From assembly GCA_018806915.1 (NCBI GenBank), contig JAGKQI010000028.1, positions 719,352 to 783,351 of the forward strand: a DNA stretch of 64,000 nucleotides, written 5' to 3'. Below the pieces are notes generated by a model that was not told where the DNA came from, ran no database searches, and was given only the letters and a program-made list of their open reading frames with translations. A program made the position numbers and the translations under genes. Within the stretch, counting starts at the first letter, position 1. Each line of letters begins with the position of its first letter. This DNA is from Phytophthora colocasiae (Eukaryota; Oomycota; Peronosporomycetes; Peronosporales; Peronosporaceae). Shown piece by piece: positions 11,026 to 20,800 of this stretch.

Positions 11026-11320
11026 TGTCGCCGTGATTACGCCTGTGGATCAAGGCTTGAGCTGTAGCTTGGTCCAGCGTGACAGGATACCAATCAGATG
11101 CCTGGTAAAGTTGTTGGACACTAGGCACGCGGCATCTACAAGCTATTGGAGGCAAGGCACGCATCCCTCTCTCTATGTGGGCGCTGGCACGCGCCCAGGA
11201 CTGCATTCGCGAGCACACGAAGGACAAGGCTGTAGGGAACAGGTTAGCGTGTGTTCGGCTACATTTTATCTGCTCATTAATAAACTTACCTGCTTGGTAA
11301 CATCCCGGGTTACTGCGACA
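11026..11320 (+). repeat. 3' LTR (295 bp)
   Basis: Same boundaries as the left LTR (TGTCGCCG...CTGCGACA). It is 6 bp shorter because of three 2 bp length differences. It is followed directly by the CACCT duplication and then by permease sequence on the minus strand. No clear polypurine tract precedes it. Confidence 0.92.
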
Positions 11321-12317
11321 CACCTACATAATAGGCAAAGAACGGGAACGAGTCACGGTCGAGGAGGAATTACGGGAGTGCGTCTGACACAATCCCGGCG
11401 GTCATGGGGATAATGTACGTTGCGAGGATGAGCAGACACGTGTAGGCAATAGCTCGTGAGTACGAATGCGCTGGGTTCTTCACTTCCCCACCGAAAACGG
11501 ACGCGTTATTGATCCCTTTGAACTTGAAGAAGAGCGTGTTAAGCAGTGTCGTCCATTGAATGGCCACGTCACCAGTAGAGACAACATCCTTTGCGTCGGC
11601 GTCGTATTCCACGTGTTCTCGACGTATCTGGAAGAGATCATCAACGTCCGAGGTTTTGACAACAGCCCAGATCGTAAAGACACTGAAGCAGAAGATCACT
11701 ACGATAGTCACAATGATACTCAGTCGTCCAACAGTGCGAGAGCCTAGGAACGTAGGAATTGCCAAGATGATTCCTATCGCTGCCTTGATGAAATACGCCA
11801 CAGCTGAAGACTTGATTTCGATATTGTAGTATCGAGTGAGGAGACCCAGCAAGGTGCCGGGCATTAATGCTCCTCGTAAAACCCCTGCAACCCAACTCCA
11901 GTAACCCACTTGGAAAGCCCAGAACGGACCGAAAGCATTCAGCGTCTACACCGTAAAACCTCCATCTTCAGGGAAGGCAGTGCAGAGCTCTGCAACGATG
12001 TAAGCGAATGGGAACGCGACCAATAGAGCGTAAAGCAGGACCCCCACGACACCAACGAGAGGTCCTCCAGCTGAGACGATTGCCTCGGATCCGATGGGGC
12101 CCGCGCACAGGTAAACGTACAGGATGGAGACGATTCCCACGACCCCAAGACGACGATGGTTGACAGCCAACGCTTGTCTTCGATCGTACAAACTCGGAGA
12201 CGGCTCGATCGTGTCCATTTTATTGTCGAAATTGCCCAGGACAAAAGGTCCTGCTGGTGTTGCATCAGGAGCGTAAGAGGTGTTTGGTACGGCGTTTTTG
12301 CCGTCTTCTTCCAGCAT
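11321..12317 (-). pseudogene. PUT/APC permease 1, N-terminal half, with two in-frame stops
   Basis: ATG at 12317 gives MLEEDGKNAVPNTSY, then AVNHRRLGVVGIVSILYVYL, GPIGSEAIVSAGGPLVG and FPEDGGFTV before a TAG at about 11946. The frame then continues as TLNAFGPFWAFQVGYWSW. A second stop (TAA near 11374) follows GIVSDALP, and sequence resumes with FLLDRDSFPFFAYYVG up to the retrotransposon. Both stops fall where permease 2 has Trp. In intact form the protein would be an APC-superfamily transporter close to the PUT polyamine/amino-acid group (GGPLGSE-like helix-1 motif, E-G-G-F motif near helix 3). Confidence 0.88.
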
Positions 12318-13047
12318 TGGGAGGTCGTAGGCTGCAATGGTATCTGCTGGGCTAGATCGGTTGTATCAGTGGAAGTTGGAGGGGAATGGCAGAGGCAGAA
12401 ACTGCTCTGGTATCAAGTGGAGCACACAGCAACTGCTTGAACGAGGCCAGAGGGTGTCCTTTGTGGACATCAAGACAACAGAAGGAGAAGACGACAGTGA
12501 TTAGCAAGTTGTAAAACTTCATACGTCCTTTCGGTATTAAATAGTGCAGGTGCAATGACACAGATCTAGCCTAGAGCTCTTCCATCTGCTTCGACCGTCG
12601 CTCTTCAGGCAGCAGCACGCAAGCTTTTCTCCCTATCCATGTCCAGCTCTGGCTCATGGATGTTGAGGGTGGAAACGGACATTGGAGACGCTCTCAGTTG
12701 CGCCACGCGAACAACGAAGTGACAGTGAACGTAGGCATCTACGTACATGTACTTACCATTAATGAGTCAACGCCTGCGTTTGAAACGCGTCAAGGTGTCA
12801 GCTAGTCCAGACGTCGGCAACACACCTGGCGGTTCTGAGGCGCAGAAGCCGTTCAATCTGACCTGCCAGCCGACCACCTGCTTGCTGACCCTGATGTTGC
12901 GGAGCCCGTGGCGAAGCGCCCGCCACATTAACAGCAGATGTCGTCGCCAGACAAGCGGAGCCTTTCAGTCCACTCTCGATCCGACCGAGATCAACTCACT
13001 CGGTATTTTCTCCTCTTGCCAACGCGAGCTCCTTGAAACTGTCCGGT
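12318..13047. other. Intergenic region, divergent promoter between permease 1 and START/FYVE A
   Basis: No gene is supported. The two flanking genes are transcribed away from each other, so this 730 bp stretch should contain both promoters. A short plus-strand frame at 12747-13055 has no recognisable features. Confidence 0.55.
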
Positions 13048-14418
13048 ATGGCTAAGTCCGTGCCATCACAGAACCAATTCTTCGCTCCAGAAGCCACACG
13101 TCGAGCCACAGCCCCCGATGAGCTTCAGGAGCTTCTTCACCAAGCAAAATACACCACGTCCCCAGTCGAAGTGCCCTCAGAGACTCCATTACTGCAACTC
13201 CCCGATGGTGAAGCCCAAGCCTTCCGCCACCTCGCGCACAGCATCGTCTCCCGTACTTTAGCACACGAGAGCGAGTACCACCGAATGAAGCGGCCGGAGA
13301 TGAACCAGCGCGACTGGAAGCTGCTTAAACGCCAGAACGAGCTCAACATCTACAAGCGTAGACTCTTGAAGACAGCGGATCAAGGTCGCTCCACTGCTCA
13401 GTCCAAACGACCCATGGTTCTCTGCGTCGGCTCAATCGCTGGAGACCTGGAGGATGTTCTATACGGCGTCCACGCCAAGAACCGTGAAGAGATGCAGATC
13501 ACGTTACCCTACATGAGCAAGGGCCACGTGGACTGCGCGTTGCTCGCAAAGCTCGAAGGAGGATCCACCACCGATCCGTACCGGCAGCTCGCGCTTAAGT
13601 GGCATGTGACGGATGCTCTAGCCGAAGCTAAGATCATGAAACTTCGCGATCTCTGTACACTTGAGTCCATGGGCATCAGCACGGATGCGCAGGGTGAGAA
13701 GTACGCGTACTACCTGCTCCAAAGCGTGGACTTTGCAGGTTGCCCGCCCCCTCCAGAAACCAGCGACGTCATCCGAGCCAACATGATGTTCTGCTGCATC
13801 TATCGGCAAGCGCCCGGCTCACACGTCGTCGATGTGTACGCGAAGGGAATGTTCGACTTAGGTGGAGACATCCCGTCCTTCCTGGTGTTCAACACGTCCT
13901 GTTCGCTAATGCTGTCGGTCCTCGGAGCGATGGACAGTGCTGAGGCTAAACGTCTAACGCTCCTCGCACTCCAGAAGGCAGAAAACTCCATGTCTTCGTC
14001 CGTTGACGATCTGTCGGCGCTGGATTTAGAGGAGTTCGAGCTCACGGATGAGTCTGTTCCGTCCGGCTACTCTAATTCAGCTTCGAGTCTGTCGGCTGAG
14101 GTCTCAAATGTCATCGCTGCAATGCCTCCGAGTCTCTCTCGCCTCCTTTCTAAAGGTCATCGCAAGTCCCGGTCGAGACGGCAACCGGTCGCCGAGCCTT
14201 GCTGTGTGTGCTCCAAGAAACCAGCCATGGCGGCGATCGTAGGCACCACGCACCGCACGTGCGGCGTCTGTCTCCGCGGTGTCTGCAACAAGTGCCACGT
14301 CAAGCGTCGGCTATTTGCTAGACCACAACCGGTGTCTGTGGCGTGCTGTAAGTCCTGCCTTCTGGAAGCCAAGCAGTTGAGCGTCGACCCTCAAGAACCC
14401 TGCCCCATGTTGCCGTAG
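13048..14418 (+). CDS. START-like / FYVE-like zinc-finger protein A (456 aa)
   Basis: The ATG at 13048 opens an uninterrupted frame. The N-terminal part (RHLAHSIVSRTLAHES, then DWKLLKRQNELNIYKRR) is the helix and first strand of a START-like lipid-binding fold. It continues with MVLCVGSIAGDLEDVLYG, FLGLKW-type LALKWHV, the YLLQSVD block and RANMMFCCIYRQ. Residues about 384-445 hold four CxxC pairs (CCVC, CGVC, CNKC, CKSC), a FYVE-like finger that lacks the basic RRHHCR lipid-binding motif. Such proteins are abundant in oomycetes and may act at membranes, but no function is proven. It is one of six related genes in the window (13048, 30475, 33716-, 35719, 42325, 44914), and permease 2 lies directly downstream. 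Confidence 0.85.
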   Translation: MAKSVPSQNQFFAPEATRRATAPDELQELLHQAKYTTSPVEVPSETPLLQLPDGEAQAFRHLAHSIVSRTLAHESEYHRMKRPEMNQRDWKLLKRQNELNIYKRRLLKTADQGRSTAQSKRPMVLCVGSIAGDLEDVLYGVHAKNREEMQITLPYMSKGHVDCALLAKLEGGSTTDPYRQLALKWHVTDALAEAKIMKLRDLCTLESMGISTDAQGEKYAYYLLQSVDFAGCPPPPETSDVIRANMMFCCIYRQAPGSHVVDVYAKGMFDLGGDIPSFLVFNTSCSLMLSVLGAMDSAEAKRLTLLALQKAENSMSSSVDDLSALDLEEFELTDESVPSGYSNSASSLSAEVSNVIAAMPPSLSRLLSKGHRKSRSRRQPVAEPCCVCSKKPAMAAIVGTTHRTCGVCLRGVCNKCHVKRRLFARPQPVSVACCKSCLLEAKQLSVDPQEPCPMLP

Positions 14419-14835
14419 AACCTGAACTGCCATTTCGTCTGTACTTGTATCTGTAACCTGTCTATGTAGTCTACCAACACCTCCACTCATGTTGCCTTGA
14501 AACAGTCAGCACAAGAATAGTGCTGACTGACGTACATCCTGTCCACCTCAGAACTCCCATGTGTCTTGCTGTCTCTGGAATTGCTGACACTTTGGGTGCC
14601 AACTGGCAGTTGATTCAACACGGTCCGGAATCAATCGGAATGATCACTGCCAATGTCTCCCTATCCACCGTCTTGGGCTGTCTGCAATCGGTTCCCTTTG
14701 TCTCCGCTCTCCAACCAGTAGATAAGCCTTAGTCTGCCGATTCACTCTGCCACTGCATCTTGGCGAGCGTCTTCGTCTCAATTCACATTTCAATCTGACC
14801 AAGCAGATACCATTCCAGCGTTTGACCACTTCCCG
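14419..14835. other. Intergenic region before permease 2
   Basis: About 417 bp with no supported gene. It is pyrimidine-rich in places and should hold the START/FYVE A terminator and the permease 2 promoter. Confidence 0.5.
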
Positions 14836-16279
14836 ATGTTGGAAGAAAACGTCTCAAAAATGTCGATACCCACGTGAACATCACATTGTACAACAAAGCA
14901 GAGGCTTCTCCAAGTTTCCACACTCGAGCAACGATAGCAGTGAACCACCGTCAGCTCGGCGTCGTGGGGATCGTCTCCATCATGTACGTCTACCTGTGCG
15001 CCGGCCCCATTGGATCTGAAGAGTGATCTCGTCTGCTGGTCCCCTCGTCGGTCTCTCTGGTTTCCTCCTCTATGCGCTCTTCGTCGCCTTCCCGTTCGCG
15101 TGCATTGTAGCTGAACTGTGTTCGGCATTCCCTGAAGACGGAGGCTTCACCGTCTGGGTCTTGACCGCCTTCGGGCCGTTCTGGGCCTTCCAAGTCGGGT
15201 ATTTGTCCTGGATTGCTGGAGTTCTTCGAGGAGCGTTGATGACCGGTGCGTTACTGGAACTTCTGACCCGGTACTACGACGTTGAGATCACATCGTCCGC
15301 GCTCTCATACGCCATCAAAGTGGCTATCGGAGTCGTGCTGGCCATCCCTGCACTCTTTGGCACCCGTACTGTCGGCAGGTTAAGCTTCGTGGTGTCTGCC
15401 ATGGTGATACTCTTCTTCGCGGTGTTCACAGTCTGGGCCGTCGCCACCTCTACAGATCTCGATGATCTCTTCCAAGTCCGCCATGAGCACGTTGCGTACA
15501 ACGAAGACACACGTGACGTGACTTTATCGGGCGACGTGGACATCCACTGGACGACCTTCTTAAACATCCTCTTCTTCAAGTTTAAAGGGATGAACAACGC
15601 CTCCGTCTTCGGCGGAGAAGTGCAAAACCCCGCATGTTCGTATTCCCGAGCCATCGCCATCACGTGCACATTGCTTCTCGTAACGTACATGACCGCCGGC
15701 ATCGTCTCGAATGGTTTGTCATGGATTCACTTCGATCGTAACTCGTTCCCGGTCTTCGCCTACTACGTGGGCGGGAGTTTTCTTCGCACGCTCATCCAGA
15801 TCGCGTCTTGCTGCGGAACGGCCGGTATGTGTGCGGCCGCGTTGCACGTCATGACATTCCTGGTCAGTGGCATGGCGGAGAACCAGCTCGTCCCCAACCT
15901 TTTCGCCAAGAGGTGTGTCAAGTTCCACAGCCCCACCAACGCTACACTCCTTACGCTCGTGCTCATGCTCGTACTGGTGGGCTTGGACTTCGACAGTATG
16001 TTGGCAGTCACGAACGCCTGCTCTGGTGCCGTTCAGCTGGTTATCATCACCACAGTCATCAAGCTACGTCGGGAGTTGCCGTACATCGCACGCCCAACGA
16101 GAGTCCCAGGTGGAGCTCCAGTGCTGTACGCCGTTGCAGTGGTACCGACCTTTATGTTTGGTTACATCACGGTCTACGCCTTCTGCAACTTCACGTCGGC
16201 AGTTCTCATGGTCGCGTTCTTCGTACCAGGAGTCACGTACGCTGGCTATCGCTTCTACTACCGTCGTTCGCTGGCGTAA
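14836..16279 (+). CDS. PUT/APC-type permease 2, N-terminal frame breaks
   Basis: ATG at 14836 gives MLEENVSK. The frame then changes in an A-run near 14856 to NVDTHVNITLYNK and continues through AVNHRQLGVVGIVSIMYV to GPIGSE. At about 15020 one base seems missing (GAAGAGTGATC where GAAGCAGTGATC would keep frame), after which a clean frame of about 418 residues runs to the stop at 16279. It covers the GGFTVWVLTAFGPFWAF motif, FGGEVQNPACSYSRA, LVSGMAENQLVPNLFAKR and IARPTRVPGG, with about 11-12 hydrophobic helices. It is the closest relative of permease 1. The two small breaks, with everything else intact, suggest base-calling errors or very recent inactivation. Confidence 0.8.
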
Positions 16280-16300
16280 CATAGGTTGTAAGGCTTGATT

Positions 16301-17749
16301 TTATAGCTGGAGGATGCTCTTGGACACTGGACTTGCTGTTCGTTGCCGTCGACGTGATGCTGTCGCTTCTCTCTCTTCTTTGGACTGCAGTAGATGCGCT
16401 GGCACCCAGTCGTACGTCGTCTGTAAGCCTCCTTTCTTCTTCTGTCGGCCTCTCCCCACTAACAATGGACGTAACTCTCCATGCTTCTCTCCAGTTTCTT
16501 CCGGAACTTCTCGGTGCCCAACAGGGATCGCTACCCACACGTTGTTCAGATTCACACGGGCGTCTTGAGCCATGATCTTCTCGAAGCGACTAAACGGCAC
16601 GCACTGCACTTTCGTCCGGGTAGATGCCGATACGTGCGGCGGCCTCTGCAGCGGCAGTGGCTCCAGTAAAGTTGCTCGCTCTCCTCTTCGTTGGTAGCGC
16701 CATTCTCGACGAGGCAGCGGCAGCACTGGCGTCTCCTGTTGACGAGCGAGTAGTCGCGTTTCCAGTTCTCTACGGCGCGCCCGTTCTGCTTCCGAAGGTA
16801 CCAACAATGCACCACGGGCTTCACGTAGACGTTCGCGTTGTCTTTGGCGTTGAAATTTCTTCAACTTCCAGTTACGTATCCGACGAACTCTTTCCCGTAC
16901 ACAATGACCACGCCACACGCGTTGAATCGTTCGCGCGGCCAGACGGCGAGCAGCACGAAGGATAAACAAGGTGGTGGAGCTGGTACTAACATCATGCACG
17001 TTTTTCAGCTCCTGTTGTCGCCTCTGCTGGTGTTCCCGAAGACGCATGGGTAGATCCATGAGCAGCTTCAACAGACGTTCTTTAGATTCCAAAGCCGCTT
17101 GCTCATTCCGCTTCATTCGTTTCCACAGTCGCTGGATCACACGTGCATAAGTGTCCAAACGCTCTTGAACACAAATTGCTGCAACATTCACCACTGCTTC
17201 AGTCAGCAGTCGACCGACCATTTCTTTTGAAAGATGCGAGGCATCTTCAGCTCGGCGTCGTCTATGAGCAGCAGCGATGGCCGATCGCCCCAGTCGAGCC
17301 AACGCCTGACACATCCACTGGTAAATGCGTACTTGATGCTGCTGACGCTCTTGTTCCAGTTGTGCTTTCTTCTCCGCGCTCCGTCCGAATGTTCTCCCCA
17401 GTGTCTTCTGGAACATACTCAGTAAACTCTTCTCACCAGTGAGTGCTGATCGCAGCTTCCTCCCCCATTTCGAACTACCTATCGCTGTTAACTTCCCTCG
17501 CTTTCGAGTGAAAAAACCAATTGCAGCATGACGCAGCGACCGCAACAACGCGGATACAGCAGCAGCACTACGACCAACCATTGACGCCAGGGTTGCAACG
17601 CCAGCTCGCTGCCTCGCTTTAACTTGAAAGAAAGCCACCGCCCGCTTCGAACGCACCGCTTGGAGTTTATCTTCGACATGCTTGACGTCTTGCTTCTTGC
17701 TCTTGAATCTTGCTGGTAGGTGGGTAATGGACTCGATGGCGCTCTTCAT
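16301..17749 (-). CDS. IQ-motif, Arg/Gln-rich helical protein (482 aa)
   Basis: ATG at 17749, uninterrupted. The protein is strongly basic and helical. An IQ calmodulin-binding motif is seen near residues 293-313 (ARTIQRVWRGHCVRERVRR), and a weaker one near 205-215 (ARVIQRLWKRMKR). The stretch KNVHDVSTSSTTLFIL before the main IQ motif is less basic and could be a retained short intron. It reads through in frame, so I keep it as coding. The C-terminal half is Arg/Gln-rich with LPLPRREW. No enzyme domain is visible. A cytoskeletal or ciliary calmodulin-binding role is a guess. It converges on permease 2, whose stop lies 22 bp away. Confidence 0.7.
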   Translation of the reverse strand: MKSAIESITHLPARFKSKKQDVKHVEDKLQAVRSKRAVAFFQVKARQRAGVATLASMVGRSAAAVSALLRSLRHAAIGFFTRKRGKLTAIGSSKWGRKLRSALTGEKSLLSMFQKTLGRTFGRSAEKKAQLEQERQQHQVRIYQWMCQALARLGRSAIAAAHRRRRAEDASHLSKEMVGRLLTEAVVNVAAICVQERLDTYARVIQRLWKRMKRNEQAALESKERLLKLLMDLPMRLREHQQRRQQELKNVHDVSTSSTTLFILRAARRLAARTIQRVWRGHCVRERVRRIRNWKLKKFQRQRQRERLREARGALLVPSEAERARRRELETRLLARQQETPVLPLPRREWRYQRRGERATLLEPLPLQRPPHVSASTRTKVQCVPFSRFEKIMAQDARVNLNNVWVAIPVGHREVPEETGEKHGELRPLLVGRGRQKKKGGLQTTYDWVPAHLLQSKEEREATASRRRQRTASPVSKSILQL

Positions 17750-17856
17750 ATCGTTCTAACAAAATATAAACAACCAAAGTCAGAAACGTCAGCCGTGAAA
17801 CCTCTTCATGCGCGTTCTAAAATGGCCACGTCTTTATTGTCCATGACATGGTCTCA

Positions 17857-20800
17857 CTAGCCAAAGAGCTCAGCGCCATCTTCCTGCCCGCGTTCACCAA
17901 ATAAATCGTATGCTGCGTTGGAGTGGCGTCCTGTGCCCCGGAATCGCAGAACGACTGGACGTGGCGTCCTGCTCACAAGATTCTTGAACTGCGACGTGTT
18001 GGCGACGTTCACACCGTTCACTGTGAGAATGCAGTCGCCTGCGGCGATCCGCCCCGAAGCGGCTGCTGCACTCGACGGCACACACTCGCGCACGATCACC
18101 GAATCTCCACTCTGTTTCGCAATGAGACCTAAGGATGCACCAGCGAACTCCACTTCGTACTCCTCGCTATCTGCCGAGCCTTGAGCAGTAGCTGGCACCT
18201 CCCCAAACAAAGCGAAGTCCGAAGCAGGCGTGGAGCTCTCGTTAACTTGCAGGTCGTCACCGATGATGACCACGTTCGCAGACCACCAGCTTTGCGTCTC
18301 CTGTAGCGTGAATGTGGCGAGGTATATCCTCGGTTCGCCTTCAACCGCGCTGTCTTGCGCGTCGCGTACCACGTTGCAAGCGTTCGACTGCACCGTGAAA
18401 TACACATCACCCGACGTCAGTAGCGTCGGTGTGTAGCCATACGCAAACACCACGAGTGCACGGTCCGGTCGCCAGTTCGTCGCGCTGCCTCCAGCTGAAG
18501 CATTTTCACCGTCACTTGAATCCAAGACGCTCGCTAAATGGCGTCGTCAGGAAGAACACGTAGCGACGCACCGTCATTTAGCTGTGTGTTGACTACCAAA
18601 GAGTGTCGCGAGTTGTTGATTAGCGCGAGCGCCACGCAGCCACGTGCCTCCAACCCGGTATGGTTGGCGTCCCAGTCGTACACAAGGTGCCGTACCTGGC
18701 GCAGGAACTCGGCGCTGTTGCGGCACTCCCCTATCGCTCGTGAATGCTTGCGCACGATATCCCCGTTCGACATGTGCTCATGGCGGAAGGGTGCACCAAG
18801 GCTCTCTCCGTCACCAGAAGAGCTGGAAGTCAGCAGCCCAGGAGCCATAGCACCGGCGGCGGCCGCAGGTCCGCTTTGCCACGCAATGTGGATACGAGGA
18901 CGTAACGCCGCCGGCAACCATACTCGTGACTAACGACGTGACCTCAATGGAGTCGATCAGATTCAGCGCTTGGGACTTTACCGATTGTTCGTAGAAGCGC
19001 ACAATTGCCGCGCCCAGAGACTCCTGCGTCGCCAACGCGTGCGATAAGCGGTAGCCTTCCAACGTCACGCACGCGTTCTCGATCTTGAGCTTGAGGTTTG
19101 ACAGCCAGAATCCGTCGTGACTCGAGTCGCTCTTGTCGCGAGTAAAGCTTACGACGACACGCACTGGGGAGATCTCTCCCGACGCGATGTAGAGCTTTCG
19201 ACCTGTCATAGCAGCCATATCCGCACTTGATCCTTCTTCTCCCTCCTCATTTTGAGGCACAAAGTACGCCAGCAAGTCGTCCGCGTCGCTGCTGTCATCG
19301 ATCTGAAAACTCTCTTCGCCTGGGAAAGCAGATACAAGCGACGTGTGCTGGAAGTGGGCAATAGTTTCCTCCTGCAGCTTGTTCAGTCGATCCACAAAAC
19401 TCATGGACGTCGAGACCTTGACGTTCTGCAGCTCTAGGTTCACACGCTCTACCCACGTGTACTTGGCGTGTGGTCGTTCCAGATATGTCAGCTCGAGGAA
19501 GTACTTGTCCATGCTTGGTCTCACTGATCCAGCCGCGCCATCGCCATGCAGAAGTGGTCGAAGCACTACGCGGTTCTTCGACTTGGGGAGAAGATCCTCC
19601 ACCTTGAGCCCCATGAGGTTCAGCTTTGCAGCGGTCGCTTGCGGCGACCACGACGCCTCCAGTCCAATCCGCGTGAATGTCGCGCGTGCTACCGATTCGC
19701 TCCCGCCTTCAGACCCACTGGCAAACAAGTTATGCGGCTCCTCTATAGTCCTGCCATGCTTCTTGTCCGTTACCGTGACAATCACGCCAGCCACTTGAGC
19801 ATGAAGGCTAAACGTCTGCCAGCCTGCCGCCCCTGTATCTGCGATCCCGTCTCTTGAAATCGTCGAGCCTGCACTTGACAGTCTTGATGAGGTGGATGTC
19901 GGAGATCCAGTGCCTCCGTCCGTCACCACCACCACGAACGTGGCCTGCGAAAAGCTGCCTCGTTTCACTGTCACCTCTAATTGAACGCCACGTCCACTCG
20001 ATCGGGGTGGGATAAGCAAATCTGTGGTAGCCACTCGGTCGACAGCGAAAGCTGTACTCCAGTCGTACCCATCACTGCAGAATACATCCGATCCAGCACC
20101 GTCCGGCAGTACTGACGCGCGCAGCGGTGCTCGACTTCCGCCCACCCAGTACAAGGCGTACATGTCTCCTGCACCAAGTACGTGGTGCGCAACATTTCCG
20201 TTACTTGCGTCTTCATGGCGCTGCTGGCGGTTCGGGGATTCAAGAAGCAGCAACGTGTGTGATGACCGGTTGAAGACCAGGTAGCGAGGAATGACACTCA
20301 CTAACGTCGTCACAGAGCCGAAATGTCGTGTTGCGTAGTCTGCCGACACCCCGAGCTCATAGAGAACACCACCTGAAGACCCGCTGCTTCCTGCTGACCG
20401 AAGGGTGATACATTCATCCTGCCAACTCAACCTTCTCGGGTCCGCTTCAAAACGCGCCGACCAGTTGCATCCTCGTAAACCGATGCGAACCACAGGAACT
20501 TTCCCGCTGTTGTCACTTGAGTACGCACTGATCTGTGCGTTCCCCACCTGCACGCGAGCTGCACGTGGAGGGATGTAGGCTTCACTGTCGGCCGCTGTGC
20601 CGTAGACGAGTTCTAAACCCGAACGGTTGATAACCCAGACCTCCGCCAGGATCTCAACGACTACAGGGCGTGCATTGCGCTCGGTGCCTCCCACCACGCG
20701 GAGGAGCAACCGGAACGGACGTCCATCGTCTACGCGCGAAAGCTGAATGGACAGCACAGCACCGTTAGCCGTGCCGCGCGGTGCGAGCTCCAACCACTTG

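Larger units (their letters stand above)
5998..11320 (+). mobile_element. Ty3/gypsy LTR retrotransposon (5.3 kb) inserted in permease 1
   Basis: The LTRs start TGTCGCCG and end TACTGCGACA, so the tips TGTCGC/GCGACA are inverted repeats. The 5 bp flank CACCT is present immediately left (5993-5997) and right (11321-11325) as a target site duplication. The order gag, protease, reverse transcriptase, RNase H, integrase, chromodomain-like tail marks Ty3/gypsy, chromovirus type. All coding parts are on the plus strand and broken by many frame changes, so this copy should be non-autonomous. The LTRs differ mainly by three 2 bp indels and a few substitutions, which points to a recent insertion. Confidence 0.93.
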
